A stretch of DNA of 64,000 nucleotides from Rhodobacteraceae bacterium HTCC2083 (GCA_000156115.1 DS995276.1:2177699-2241698), one strand, 5' to 3'. Shown: positions 1 to 9,343, numbered from the stretch's first letter. Program-made: numbers and translations. The notes: generated by a model from the sequence alone, not told the origin.

Positions 1-897
1 GGCAACATCAAGGGCATGTATATTCAAGGTGAAAATCCTGCCATGTCTGACCCTGATGTTGAGCACGCGCGCGATGCATTCGCAAAATTAGAGCATCTCG
101 TTGTGCAGGATATCTTTCTCACCGAGACCGCCTGTTTCGCGGATGTGATCCTACCAGCCTCTGCGCTTTATGAAAAGAATGGCACCGTTTCCAACACCAA
201 TCGCCAAGTTCAGCGCGTGCGCCCTGCGGTGACCCCGCCCGGTGAAGCGCGAGAGGATTGGGCGATTACTGTTGAGCTTGCGCAGCGATTGGGTCTCGAT
301 TGGGACTATACCGATGCGAGCCAAGTTTTCGCAGAGATGAAGCAAGTGATGAAGTCGCTCGACAACATCACGTGGGAACGTCTGAATACGGAAACGGTCA
401 CTTACCCATCTCTTAGCCCGACAGATCCGGGCCAAGCGGTTGTGTTTGGGGATGGTTTCCCGCGCGCAGAAGGGCGTGCGAAGTTTACCCCTGCGGCTGT
501 GATTGCACCGGATGAAGCACCGGATACTGAATATCCGATGATCATGACCACGGGTCGTCAACTAGAGCATTGGCACACAGGGTCGATGACTCGCCGCGCT
601 ATGGTTCTGGATTCGGTCGAGCCTGAGGCGAATTGCTCGCTCCACCCCAAAACACTGCGTGCGCTTGGTGTTGAACCAGGCGGCATGGTGCGCCTGACAA
701 CACGTCGAGGCAGCATCGACATCATGGCCCGCGCAGATCGCGCAGTGTCAGAGGATATGGTGTTCGTGCCCTTCGCCTATGTTGAAGCGTCGGCGAATGT
801 GCTGACCAATCCGGCCATCGATCCATACGGGAAAATTCCCGAATTCAAATTCTCGGCGGTGCGCGTCGAGGCAGTTCAAAGCATCGCTGCAGAATAA
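1..897 (+). CDS. fdsA: NAD-dependent formate dehydrogenase, alpha subunit (C-terminal part)
   Basis: The window opens in frame inside this gene; 298 codons and the stop are present and the N-terminal part lies outside. The protein oxidises formate to CO2 at a molybdenum or tungsten bis-MGD centre in the cytoplasm. Visible are the end of the molybdopterin oxidoreductase core (ENPAMSDPD, then FLTETACFADVILPAS and EKNGTVSNTNRQVQ) and the C-terminal molybdopterin dinucleotide-binding domain (TTGRQLEHWHTGSMTRR, ending with a VEASANVLTNPAIDP segment). This pattern matches soluble FdsA/FdhF-type alpha subunits. fhs starts 33 nt downstream; the usual accessory genes fdsC and fdsD do not follow here. 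The gene could equally be named fdhA or fdhF, because the diagnostic Fe-S N-terminus is missing from the window. Confidence 0.9.
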   Translation, partial: GNIKGMYIQGENPAMSDPDVEHARDAFAKLEHLVVQDIFLTETACFADVILPASALYEKNGTVSNTNRQVQRVRPAVTPPGEAREDWAITVELAQRLGLDWDYTDASQVFAEMKQVMKSLDNITWERLNTETVTYPSLSPTDPGQAVVFGDGFPRAEGRAKFTPAAVIAPDEAPDTEYPMIMTTGRQLEHWHTGSMTRRAMVLDSVEPEANCSLHPKTLRALGVEPGGMVRLTTRRGSIDIMARADRAVSEDMVFVPFAYVEASANVLTNPAIDPYGKIPEFKFSAVRVEAVQSIAAE

Positions 898-930
898 GCA
901 GCCCCAATTTCTCAACAGGAAGTAAGACAC

Positions 931-2607
931 ATGGGTTATAAATCAGACATCGAAATTGCGCGCGAAGCCGATAAAAAGCAGATCCAAGAAATTGGTATAA
1001 AGCTGGGTATCGAGAGCAAAGATCTGCTGCCTTACGGCCACGACAAAGCAAAGGTCTCTCAGGAGTTTATTAACTCTGTTCAGGGCAATAAAAACGGCAA
1101 GCTGGTGCTTGTGACCGCGATCAACCCGACACCTGCGGGCGAGGGTAAGACAACAACGACTGTTGGTCTTGGCGACGGTCTGAACCGCATCGGTAAAAAG
1201 GCGGCTGTTTGCATCCGTGAAGCGTCCTTGGGACCAAACTTCGGCATGAAGGGTGGGGCTGCGGGCGGTGGTTATGCTCAGGTTGTTCCGATGGAAGACA
1301 TGAACCTGCATTTCACAGGCGATTTCCATGCGATCACATCCGCGCATTCGCTGCTCTCCGCGATGCTCGACAACCACATCTATTGGGGCAATGAATGCGA
1401 CATCGATATTCGTCGCGTCCAGTGGAAGCGCGTTGTGGACATGAATGACCGTGCGCTGCGTCAAATCACAGCGTCCCTTGGTGGCGTCGCGAACGGCTTC
1501 CCACGTGAAGCGGGTTTCGACATCACTGTTGCATCTGAAGTTATGGCGATCCTTTGCTTGGCGAAGGACTTGAAAGACCTCGAGAAACGTTTGGGCGACA
1601 TGATCGTGGCGTACCGCCGCGATCGTAGCCCTGTTTTCTGCCGCGATATCAAGGCGGAAGGCGCGATGACTGTTTTGCTGAAAGACGCGATGCAGCCGAA
1701 CCTTGTGCAGACTTTGGAAAACAACCCTGCTTTTGTACACGGCGGCCCATTCGCGAACATCGCGCATGGCTGTAACTCTGTGATTGCGACGACAACGGCA
1801 CTTAAGATTGCTGATTTCGTTGTGACCGAAGCAGGCTTTGGCGCGGACCTAGGCGCTGAGAAATTCATGAACATCAAGTGCCGCAAAGCGGGTCTTTCCC
1901 CTGATTGCGTCGTGCTGGTTGCGACTGTGCGCGCGATGAAGATGAACGGCGGCGTTGCGAAAGCAGACCTTGGTGCCGAAAACGTAGATGCGGTGAATGA
2001 AGGTTGTGCAAACCTTGGCCGTCACATTGGCAACCTCAAATCCTTCGGCGTGCCTGTCGTTGTGGCGATCAACCACTTCGTGACTGACACAGACGCAGAA
2101 GTGCAGGCGGTTAAGGACTATGTGGCAACACAAGGGTCTGAGGCTATCTTGTCGCGTCATTGGGAACTTGGTTCTGAAGGCTCTGCAGATCTCGCGACAC
2201 GCGTTGCTGAAATTGCTGAGAGCGGTGAGAGCAAATTTGCACCGATCTACGAAGATGACATGCCACTGATGTCCAAGATCGAGACAATTGCGAAGAAAAT
2301 CTACCATGCGGATGATGTGATTGCGGATACGAAAATCCGTGATCAACTGAAGCTATGGGAAGAGCAGGGCTATGGTAACCTGCCGATTTGTATGGCGAAA
2401 ACGCAATACAGCTTTTCAACTGATCCGTCTTTGCGCGGCGCACCTACAGGTCATTCTGTGCCTGTGCGTGAAGTGCGTTTGTCAGCGGGCGCGGGTTTCG
2501 TGGTTGTTGTCTGCGGTGAAATCATGACGATGCCGGGTCTGCCTCGTGTACCGTCCGCTGAGAATATCCACCTCAATGACGATGGCCAGATTGAAGGCTT
2601 GTTCTAA
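931..2607 (+). CDS. fhs: Formate-tetrahydrofolate ligase
   Basis: Cytoplasmic enzyme that forms 10-formyl-tetrahydrofolate from formate, THF and ATP (EC 6.3.4.3). The 558-aa length is normal. The ATP-binding loop [15 protein letters not shown] lies near residues 67-81, followed by [19 protein letters not shown] and the [22 protein letters not shown] signature; the end [17 protein letters not shown] is typical. An AGGAAG ribosome site lies 8 nt before the ATG. It sits between the formate dehydrogenase gene and folD, so formate can be oxidised or passed to the folate pool from one locus. A two-hairpin repeat follows the stop codon and may end or attenuate the transcript before folD. Family assignment is very secure. 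Confidence 0.98.
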   Translation: MGYKSDIEIAREADKKQIQEIGIKLGIESKDLLPYGHDKAKVSQEFINSVQGNKNGKLVLVTAINPTPAGEGKTTTTVGLGDGLNRIGKKAAVCIREASLGPNFGMKGGAAGGGYAQVVPMEDMNLHFTGDFHAITSAHSLLSAMLDNHIYWGNECDIDIRRVQWKRVVDMNDRALRQITASLGGVANGFPREAGFDITVASEVMAILCLAKDLKDLEKRLGDMIVAYRRDRSPVFCRDIKAEGAMTVLLKDAMQPNLVQTLENNPAFVHGGPFANIAHGCNSVIATTTALKIADFVVTEAGFGADLGAEKFMNIKCRKAGLSPDCVVLVATVRAMKMNGGVAKADLGAENVDAVNEGCANLGRHIGNLKSFGVPVVVAINHFVTDTDAEVQAVKDYVATQGSEAILSRHWELGSEGSADLATRVAEIAESGESKFAPIYEDDMPLMSKIETIAKKIYHADDVIADTKIRDQLKLWEEQGYGNLPICMAKTQYSFSTDPSLRGAPTGHSVPVREVRLSAGAGFVVVVCGEIMTMPGLPRVPSAENIHLNDDGQIEGLF

Positions 2608-2649
2608 ACAAAATGCGCGGTGCATGACTGTGTGCGCCGCGCAAATTTA

Positions 2650-2710
2650 GGGGGCGCGGCCCCCTTCCATCGATGATGGACTCCTCAGAGATATTTTCGG
2701 ACCAAAGAAG
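2650..2710 (+). repeat. 61-bp two-hairpin intergenic repeat, copy 1
   Basis: Layout: GGGGGC-GCG-GCCCCC hairpin (2650-2664), 2 nt, CCATC-GAT-GATGG hairpin (2667-2679), ACTCC, 7 variable nt, then the 19-bp core tattttcggaccaaagaag (2692-2710). A second copy of the same length and layout is at 44356-44416. The core is identical in both; in the second hairpin one base pair is changed on both sides. This copy lies between fhs and folD, and its AAG end together with the next GA makes the AAGGA ribosome site of folD. Confidence 0.8.
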
Positions 2711-2719
2711 GACCACAGC

Positions 2720-3610
2720 ATGAGCGCTCAAATTATTGATGGCAAGGCATTTGCCGCCAAGGTACGTGGCCAAGTGGGCGAGCATGTTGCCGCTTTGAAA
2801 GCCGATCATGGGATCACACCCGGTTTGGCGGTCGTGTTGGTTGGCGAAGATCCTGCGTCGCAGGTTTACGTGCGGTCCAAGGGTAAAATGACCAACGAAG
2901 TGGGCATGAAAAGCGTCGAGCACAAGCTTGATGAGGCGACATCAGAGGCAGATTTGCTTGCGTTGATCGAGCAGTTAAACAATGATGCCACAATTCATGG
3001 TATTTTGGTTCAATTGCCGCTGCCAAAACATCTTGATGAAGATTTGGTGATCAATTCCATCAATCCTGCGAAGGATGTGGATGGGTTTCATATTTCGAAC
3101 GTTGGTTTGCTGGGCACAGGTCAGAAGAGCATGGTGCCGTGCACGCCGCTTGGCTGCTTAATGATGCTGCGTGATCATCATGGATCTCTATCTGGCATGG
3201 ATGCGGTTGTGATTGGTCGCTCCAACATCGTGGGCAAACCGATGGCGCAGCTTTTGCTGGGTGATAGCTGCACGGTCACGATTGCACACTCACGTACAAA
3301 GGATTTGCCAGAGGTTGTCGGGCGGGCAGACATTGTTGTCGCGGCCGTTGGTCGCCCTGAAATGGTGCCCGGTGAGTGGATCAAGAAGGGTGCAACCGTG
3401 ATTGATGTGGGCATCAATCGGATCGAACGCGACGGGAAGATCAAGCTAGTTGGCGATGTTGATTTCGCATCATGCTCTGCGGTTGCAGGTGCCATTACAC
3501 CAGTTCCGGGCGGTGTTGGTCCAATGACCATCGCATGTTTGTTGGCAAATACTGTGACCGCGTGCTGCCGCGCAAACGGGTTGGCAGAGCCTGAAGGGCT
3601 TACTGCGTAA
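2720..3610 (+). CDS. folD: Methylenetetrahydrofolate dehydrogenase/cyclohydrolase
   Basis: Bifunctional cytoplasmic enzyme interconverting 5,10-methylene-, 5,10-methenyl- and 10-formyl-THF (EC 1.5.1.5 and 3.5.4.9). The 296-aa protein carries the Tyr50-x3-Lys54 catalytic pair in QVYVRSKGK, the substrate loop [11 protein letters not shown], the Rossmann motif [15 protein letters not shown] and the closing signature [20 protein letters not shown]. The ribosome site AAGGA is 7 nt before the ATG and overlaps the end of the upstream repeat. With fhs it completes the formate to methylene-THF route. A Rho-independent terminator follows at 3653-3680. Family assignment is secure. Confidence 0.98.
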   Translation: MSAQIIDGKAFAAKVRGQVGEHVAALKADHGITPGLAVVLVGEDPASQVYVRSKGKMTNEVGMKSVEHKLDEATSEADLLALIEQLNNDATIHGILVQLPLPKHLDEDLVINSINPAKDVDGFHISNVGLLGTGQKSMVPCTPLGCLMMLRDHHGSLSGMDAVVIGRSNIVGKPMAQLLLGDSCTVTIAHSRTKDLPEVVGRADIVVAAVGRPEMVPGEWIKKGATVIDVGINRIERDGKIKLVGDVDFASCSAVAGAITPVPGGVGPMTIACLLANTVTACCRANGLAEPEGLTA

Positions 3611-3652
3611 GTCACTTTTTGATGGGCAATTCGTCTATTTTCGCAAGTATTG

Positions 3653-3680
3653 AAGCCGCGCTCTTTGGGTGCGGCTTTTC
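3653..3680 (+). terminator. Rho-independent terminator of folD
   Basis: AAGCCGC (3653-3659) pairs with GCGGCTT (3671-3677) around an 11-nt loop and is followed by a short T-rich stretch. It lies 43 nt after the folD stop codon. Confidence 0.75.
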
Positions 3681-3891
3681 ATTTACGGGCCCTAAAAAGC
3701 GCAGAAAAAATTTCTCTTCCCCGAAGGGTTGAAAGGTGGCTATGATTGCGCAACCAGAGGGTGTAGTGGGCCCTTTCCGAAGGCGGACAATAAGTGTTTT
3801 TTCGAATTCGATCATATAGATATCAACGATTGATATGGGAAAAAATGCTGTTTTCTCCCATGCAATTTGCTGAGAGCATGCAAGAAAACTG

Positions 3892-4791
3892 ATGGGAAGG
3901 ACTTCGCGAGGAAAAAAAGATTTGGACACGGCGCGCAAAGCCCGGCCTAACCCAATGCCGAAAGTGTTTTCTGCTTTGCAGGTGGCACTGAGCCGCGCAT
4001 TTCATTGGCGTACACTTGTGATTTGGTTTGGGTGTTCGCTGCTCGCGACCTACAGCGGTCCATTTGGGACATATGGCGATCCCTCGGTTCTGCATTCGCT
4101 CTTGATATGGATGGTCTTAATCGGTTCTTCGATCGTCACTGTTTATGTTCTTAATGCGCTCAATGAATTGTTCTTGGCCAAGCTTTCTTCGTTTATACGT
4201 ATAGTTGTTTTCATAGGTGTGTCGGCAATTGCGACCGGGTCACTCGTGCATTTTTTGCTGATTTACGTCTTCGCGCATACGTCAGATCCGATCCTTTCGA
4301 GGGGTGAGTTGTCCTCCTACTCGCTTGCTGTAATCAGCTTTATTCACATTGTGCGGTTGATCTTGCCTTTTTCCGTAACTGACCAAATCAGCAACAAAGG
4401 TGCGAGTGAAGGGGAGCTTTCCTCTGCGTCACTGCCGCCCCACAGTCGTTTGGCGAAGCGGCTGGACATTCCTGCCGGTGTGCGCATCTCGCAAATTACA
4501 GCAAACGGCCATTTCGTCAGTGTTGAAACCAGTGAAGATGTATATCGGACGCGTATGCGGTTTTCTGATGCTGTCGCAGAGCTTGACGGCATTTATGGTT
4601 TGACGGTGCACCGTTCACATTGGGTTCATAGAAATTCCATTGTTGGCTGGGTGCCCCGCGCGAAAAAACCATATGTCCTGCTCAATAATGATCGCAGTGT
4701 TCCGATTAGCAAAACCTATCTCGCCACTGTGAAAAACGCAGGTCTTACTATTCTTGATCCAGAAGACGTGGAGGTAGAACAGTCGCTATAA
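3892..4791 (+). CDS. Membrane-anchored LytTR-type DNA-binding regulator
   Basis: The 299-aa protein has about four hydrophobic segments (roughly residues 42-62, 67-88, 100-126 and 140-160) and then a cytoplasmic LytTR DNA-binding domain (about 190-292) with the typical blocks ITANGHFVSVETSEDVYRTR, HRSHWVHRNSIVGW and LNNDRSVPISKTYL. There is no receiver domain, so it is not a classical response regulator; the membrane part probably senses or is controlled by a partner. The ATG at 3892 is the first possible in this frame after a stop at 3871-3873; the ribosome site is weak and Met22 is an alternative start. Its 3' end overlaps the convergent pdeM end by 6 nt. Targets cannot be read from sequence. 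Confidence 0.85.
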   Translation: MGRTSRGKKDLDTARKARPNPMPKVFSALQVALSRAFHWRTLVIWFGCSLLATYSGPFGTYGDPSVLHSLLIWMVLIGSSIVTVYVLNALNELFLAKLSSFIRIVVFIGVSAIATGSLVHFLLIYVFAHTSDPILSRGELSSYSLAVISFIHIVRLILPFSVTDQISNKGASEGELSSASLPPHSRLAKRLDIPAGVRISQITANGHFVSVETSEDVYRTRMRFSDAVAELDGIYGLTVHRSHWVHRNSIVGWVPRAKKPYVLLNNDRSVPISKTYLATVKNAGLTILDPEDVEVEQSL

Positions 4792-5463
4792 TCTTGTTTT
4801 CGAACGCGGAATTGGAAGGGCTTTCGCGCCAGTTAAAATGCAAATCGCATTGGTTGCCAAGAGCGTAGACATAGGCGACGCATTGACGTTCAAGCCACCT
4901 GTGTAGGTGCCGTAAGCTGGCAAAATGACCCGATGCGCATCCGTCGCGAAGCAGCGGCGGATGATAGCGCGGTTGCCTGCGCGTACCGTTGCTTTAGGAT
5001 GATAGTGGCCTGATACTTCGCCCCCCGTAGCTGTTTCCCCGAGCGCGATGTGGCGGAAAACGATTGGTCCAATTGCGACCTCATGCATATGAGTGCCACC
5101 CAAATTAAGCGGCCCGGGATCGTGGTTTCCTTCAATCCAAATCCAGTTCACCCCTGCCTGAAGTCGTATAATCCATTCGCGCGCACGTGGGTCCAGATCG
5201 TCGCTGGCTCCGACGCGATCAAAGCTGTCGCCTAGACAGATCACAGCCTTTGGGCGCTGCTCTGCAATATCTTGATCAAGCCTTAAGAGTGTGTCGTATA
5301 CCTCATAAGGCGGTAGTACGCTGGCACCATGAAGGGCATATCGGCTAGCCTTTCCAAAGTGCAAATCCGAAACGCACAGCAGTCTTTGGGCGGGCCAGAA
5401 CAAGGCTCCGGAGGGCAGAGCAAGAAAATCTTCATTGCAGAATGTAAACGCGTGGCTGCTCAT
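4786..5463 (-). CDS. pdeM: Ligase-associated DNA damage response endonuclease PdeM (metallophosphoesterase)
   Basis: A 225-aa calcineurin-like metallophosphoesterase. Metal-binding motifs are visible in order: SDLHFGKAS, GDSFDRVG, GNHDPGP and SGHYHPKA. The family is known from a four-gene module with an ATP-dependent DNA ligase, an exonuclease and a DEXH helicase. Here only the helicase is adjacent, 9 nt upstream on the same strand, so the two are co-transcribed. No ligase or exonuclease is in the window. A DNA-repair role is inferred from this known pairing. The gene converges on and overlaps the LytTR gene by 6 nt. Confidence 0.9.
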   Translation of the reverse strand: MSSHAFTFCNEDFLALPSGALFWPAQRLLCVSDLHFGKASRYALHGASVLPPYEVYDTLLRLDQDIAEQRPKAVICLGDSFDRVGASDDLDPRAREWIIRLQAGVNWIWIEGNHDPGPLNLGGTHMHEVAIGPIVFRHIALGETATGGEVSGHYHPKATVRAGNRAIIRRCFATDAHRVILPAYGTYTGGLNVNASPMSTLLATNAICILTGAKALPIPRSKTRL

Positions 5464-5472
5464 TTAATGCCT

Positions 5473-7878
5473 CTAGCCTAAGCCTGCCGCGGCCATCAAT
5501 GCGGCGGTTTCAGCTGCGAGCAAGCGTTCCTCAGCCGCGCCCTTGATCGGCACGCGACCCATTTCCAAGAACATTGGAGCCGCCAAAGGTGTGACGCGCG
5601 GTAGGGTCATGAAATCAATGCGACCTCGGGTGTCATCCAACATCAAACGGATGCGTCCAAAATCAACCAAACCGCGCATTGCTTCCTGTCGTGTGATGCG
5701 GAGCAGCAGATGTTCGGGGTCGTATTTGTGCAATGTGTCATACAGAATATCGGAACTGAACGTGGCTTGTCGTCCGTTCTTGCGTTGCGAGGGAAGGTTA
5801 CGTTCGATCAAGCCCGCTATCGTGGCAGAGGCGCGAAAGGTCCGTTTTATTAGAGCATTGCCAGCGAGCCACTGCTCCAAACCATGTTCTATTGTGTTGG
5901 GGTTCATCAAGGCTTCAGGATCAGTGATCGGGTTAAGGCCCCAGAATAGCGTCGCATAATCCGTGGCGACAAATCCAAGCGGATCATAACCAAGCTGTTC
6001 CATCTGTTTGGAGAGTAACAGCCCAAGCGTTTGCTGTGCATTGCGACCTGCAAACCCGTAGACGACAGTGTGATGGCGATCCTCGTGGGGGAAAGTTTCG
6101 ATCAGCAATCGACCGGGACGCGGCAGGATACTGGCCCCGCGTTGAAGCGTGAGCCAATCCGCAGTATGTGCTGGAAGCTCCGGCCACGCTTCTTGTTGAA
6201 ACATGCGTAAAATACGCTGATTGAGCTGGGTCGAGGTTGCAAACTTGGTGCCCGCGAACGTCGCTATTTTCGGCTTTTTGTCAGCGCGGCGAGTGACTTC
6301 GACAGTCATTTCGCGCAATCCCTCATAGCGCACAATCTGGCCACCTATTAGAAACGTGTCGCCTTGGGTCAGGGAGGCGGCAAAGTTCTCCTCAACTTCA
6401 CCGAGCGGCTTGCCGCCGCGGCTTTTCTTCAGGCGGACTTTTAAAGTGTCGGTGTCTTGGATCGTGCCAATGTTCATGCGAATACGCTGCGCGGCGCGGG
6501 GGTCACGCAAAATCCATTTGCCATCAGGACGCTGTAGCAAGCGTTTCCATTTGTCATAGGCGCGCAGCGCATAGCCGCCAGTGGCACAGAACTCAAAACA
6601 ATCGTCAAAGCTGGCGCGGGTGACCTCGCAATAAGCGCCAACGCTTTTGATTTCGCGGTAAAGTGTGTCGGGATCGAGCGGGCCGGCACAAGCGCGGATC
6701 AAAATGTGCTGGCACAGAACATCTAAAGGGCCAGGGCCACGGGGATCACCGTCTAGTTCATGTTCTTTCACGGCCTGTAAAGCGGCGACGCATTCCACCG
6801 CCTCAAAGCGATTGGCAGGTACAAGCAGAGCTTTGGAAGGGGCATTGTAGCGGTGGTTTGCGCGACCAATCCGTTGCACGAGGCGTTTGACGTTCTTTGG
6901 CGCACCGATCTGAATGACGAGATCAACGTCACCCCAATCAATCCCGAGATCAAGCGAGCCTGTGCAGACAATTCCTGCCAGTTTACCGCGGACCATTGCC
7001 GCTTCGACCCGCTCTCGCTGAACGCGATCTAACGATCCGTGGTGAATGCCGATGGGTAAGCCGTCGTCATTGGCGAGCCAGAGGTTGTGAAAGAAGATTT
7101 CAGCCTGCGCGCGCGTGTTGTGGAAAATGAGTGTGGTTTTATGTCGCTTGATCTGATCAAGAACTGCGGGAATCGCATAGGCGGCACCGCCGCCAGCCCA
7201 TGGCGGTGGTTCGGCGATTTGCAGCATCGAGATATCAGGATCAGGGCCAGGATCTGCCATGACGATATCGCAAGGATCCGGATGACGCGCGAGGTATTTG
7301 GCGATGGCGGCGGGATCTTCCACGGTCGCGGATAGACCAACGCGGCGCAATCCGTCACACATGTTCTGAATCGCGGATAGGGCGAGCATGAGTTGATCCC
7401 CACGTTTGCTATCCGCAAGCGCGTGGATTTCGTCGATGACAATGCGTTTCAGACCTTTGAAAATGCGCGGCGCGTCTTCGTAGGAGGCGAGCAGTGCGAG
7501 GCTTTCAGGGGTAGTCAGGAGGATGTGAGGAGGATCAGCGCGTTGGCGTTTTTTGCGGCTCGCAGGTGTATCGCCTGTGCGATCCTCAATGCGAATAGGC
7601 AGGTTGATGTCTTCGACAGGGCGGCGCAAATTGCGTTTGATGTCAGAGGCTAGTGCTTTGAGCGGAGAGACATAAAGCGTGTGTAACCCCTCATGTGGTC
7701 CTTCAGCCAATTCGTTCAATGTTGGCAAGAATCCCGCCATGGTTTTACCGCCGCCTGTTGGGGCGATGAGCAAAGTCGCAGGATTATCCGCGCACCTAAG
7801 CATGTTGCTTTGATGTGGATGGATTGACCAGCCTTGTGCGGTGAACCAATTTGCGATCAAAGGGTGAACAGGTGACAT
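5473..7878 (-). CDS. Ligase-associated DNA damage response DEXH-box helicase (Lhr-like)
   Basis: An 801-aa superfamily 2 helicase. Walker A is APTGGGKT (about 39-46), motif II is DEIH (149-152), motif III-like VGLSATVEDP follows, and motif VI is QRIGRANHRYN. The large C-terminal part resembles Lhr-type helicases. Proteins of this length with pdeM directly downstream are the ligase-associated type. It would unwind or translocate on DNA in a repair pathway. The start has only AAAGG directly before the ATG, too close for a good ribosome site, so translation initiation is unusual or the start is slightly misplaced. The gene lies 72 nt downstream of the AAA+ ATPase gene and may share its transcript. 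Confidence 0.9.
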   Translation of the reverse strand: MSPVHPLIANWFTAQGWSIHPHQSNMLRCADNPATLLIAPTGGGKTMAGFLPTLNELAEGPHEGLHTLYVSPLKALASDIKRNLRRPVEDINLPIRIEDRTGDTPASRKKRQRADPPHILLTTPESLALLASYEDAPRIFKGLKRIVIDEIHALADSKRGDQLMLALSAIQNMCDGLRRVGLSATVEDPAAIAKYLARHPDPCDIVMADPGPDPDISMLQIAEPPPWAGGGAAYAIPAVLDQIKRHKTTLIFHNTRAQAEIFFHNLWLANDDGLPIGIHHGSLDRVQRERVEAAMVRGKLAGIVCTGSLDLGIDWGDVDLVIQIGAPKNVKRLVQRIGRANHRYNAPSKALLVPANRFEAVECVAALQAVKEHELDGDPRGPGPLDVLCQHILIRACAGPLDPDTLYREIKSVGAYCEVTRASFDDCFEFCATGGYALRAYDKWKRLLQRPDGKWILRDPRAAQRIRMNIGTIQDTDTLKVRLKKSRGGKPLGEVEENFAASLTQGDTFLIGGQIVRYEGLREMTVEVTRRADKKPKIATFAGTKFATSTQLNQRILRMFQQEAWPELPAHTADWLTLQRGASILPRPGRLLIETFPHEDRHHTVVYGFAGRNAQQTLGLLLSKQMEQLGYDPLGFVATDYATLFWGLNPITDPEALMNPNTIEHGLEQWLAGNALIKRTFRASATIAGLIERNLPSQRKNGRQATFSSDILYDTLHKYDPEHLLLRITRQEAMRGLVDFGRIRLMLDDTRGRIDFMTLPRVTPLAAPMFLEMGRVPIKGAAEERLLAAETAALMAAAGLG

Positions 7879-7950
7879 CCTTTGGACATATCGCGTTTAG
7901 GACTGGTTGCAAGTCACCTTACGCGCTGCAGCACGTAAGACCACAGCGCG

Positions 7951-9258
7951 TTACTTCGCGATTTCTTCGTCTTTCACGAACATATTCGCCCATGCGCGGT
8001 CGATCAGTTCGGGGGTCATCTGGTTTGGAATTCCCTCAAATTCACAAATAGCAATCATCTGATCGATCAGAAATACTGGCTGATAATTCGCATAAGTGTT
8101 GTCGATCGTTGGATATTTGCTTTGCAGTAAATAGATCAACGCATCCTCGGCTAAGGGAATACCCTTTTTGTTGGCGACCAATGCGAAGATCTTGAGGAAG
8201 TTTTCCTGATTGGGGCCATCAATTTTGATCTTGTAAAAAATCCTGCGCAAGGCGGCTTGGTCGAAGATTTTATTCGGATGGAAGTTGGTCGAGAAGATCA
8301 CCAACGTGTCGAAAGGCACTTCAAATTTTTCACCAGATTGTAGCGCGAGAATATCCTTGGCTTCTTCCAATGGAACGATCCAGCGGTTGACCAAAGATTG
8401 TGGTGGTTCTGCCTGACGACCAAGGTCGTCTACGATGAAAATTCCGCCCGTTGATTTCAATTGCAAAGGGGCCTGATAGGTCCGCGCTGTCGGGTTATAG
8501 ACAAGGTCGAGCATGTCGAGTGATAACTCACCCCCTGTATTTACGGTCGGGCGCTGACACTTTACGTAGCGCGTATCAAACAAGGTGCGTCGTCGCAGTT
8601 GGTTGGGATCATCGACCTGCTCCTCGACCGCGCTATGCACGATGGGATCGTAAACGGTGATCACTTGCCCCGCGTATTCAATCGCACGTGGCACGTAAAT
8701 TTTGTCGCCAAGCGCGTCGCGAATTCCGTTTGAAATTGAGGACTTACCATTACCTGGAGGGCCATACATCAAAATCGAGCGACCAGAGCTAACGGCGGGT
8801 CCAAGGTTTCCAAGCAGATCATCGGGTAGGATCAGATGACCCATAGCGTCAGTCAATTGGCCACGCGTAATCATAATATTGCGAATGGATTGGCGTTTCA
8901 CTTGCTCGCGGTAGACATCCAAAGGCACGGGCATCGCACCGAAGTATTCGGACTGTTGCAGCGCGTCCATGGTACGTGCTTTGCCTGCATCGGTGAGCTG
9001 AAATCCCATTTCACCACCATTGTTGGCGTTCAAGGTTCCTGTCGCTTCAAGCAGCTTTTGTTCGCGCGACAGATCAATCAGCTCTTGGGTGACCTGCAAT
9101 GGCAAACAGATTGCGCGTGCGACTTCACTGGCGGTGTCCACGTTCTTGCGAAACATCGTTTTCAACATGATGTCGCGCATCATGACGATCGAAAGTTTCA
9201 TTTGCGCCATGCCCTTAGGGGGTGGAGGTGCCATCACTGCGCTGGTTTGCATGTTCAT
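7951..9258 (-). CDS. AAA+ ATPase of unknown function with N-terminal winged-helix-like region
   Basis: The 435-aa protein starts with a Pro-rich tail and a region of about 110 residues that looks like a winged helix (EVARAICLPLQVTQELIDLS, then GGEMGFQLTDAGKARTMDAL). The AAA+ core follows: Walker A GPPGNGKSS, Walker B IFIVDDLGRQ with Asp-Asp where Asp-Glu is usual, sensor-1 LVIFSTNFHP, and an Arg-finger-like LRRIFYKIKIDGP. The start is supported by AAGGGG 7 nt before the ATG. It lies between the Tad pilus genes and the helicase, on the same strand. I recognise the fold, not a function; a link to pilus regulation or assembly is only suggested by position. Confidence 0.75.
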   Translation of the reverse strand: MNMQTSAVMAPPPPKGMAQMKLSIVMMRDIMLKTMFRKNVDTASEVARAICLPLQVTQELIDLSREQKLLEATGTLNANNGGEMGFQLTDAGKARTMDALQQSEYFGAMPVPLDVYREQVKRQSIRNIMITRGQLTDAMGHLILPDDLLGNLGPAVSSGRSILMYGPPGNGKSSISNGIRDALGDKIYVPRAIEYAGQVITVYDPIVHSAVEEQVDDPNQLRRRTLFDTRYVKCQRPTVNTGGELSLDMLDLVYNPTARTYQAPLQLKSTGGIFIVDDLGRQAEPPQSLVNRWIVPLEEAKDILALQSGEKFEVPFDTLVIFSTNFHPNKIFDQAALRRIFYKIKIDGPNQENFLKIFALVANKKGIPLAEDALIYLLQSKYPTIDNTYANYQPVFLIDQMIAICEFEGIPNQMTPELIDRAWANMFVKDEEIAK

Positions 9259-9343
9259 TGTTTTGCCCCTTAGATTGCTCGCGTTGAAAAAAACCTATCA
9301 ACGGAGTTTGGGCAAATTGTGGCGGGTTATGGGCTAGCGTTTG

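Noticed and set aside
2650..2710. Simple Rho-independent terminator of fhs
   Set aside because: There is no T-run after the GC hairpin, and the same 61-bp layout recurs at 44356, so it is better described as a repeat element.
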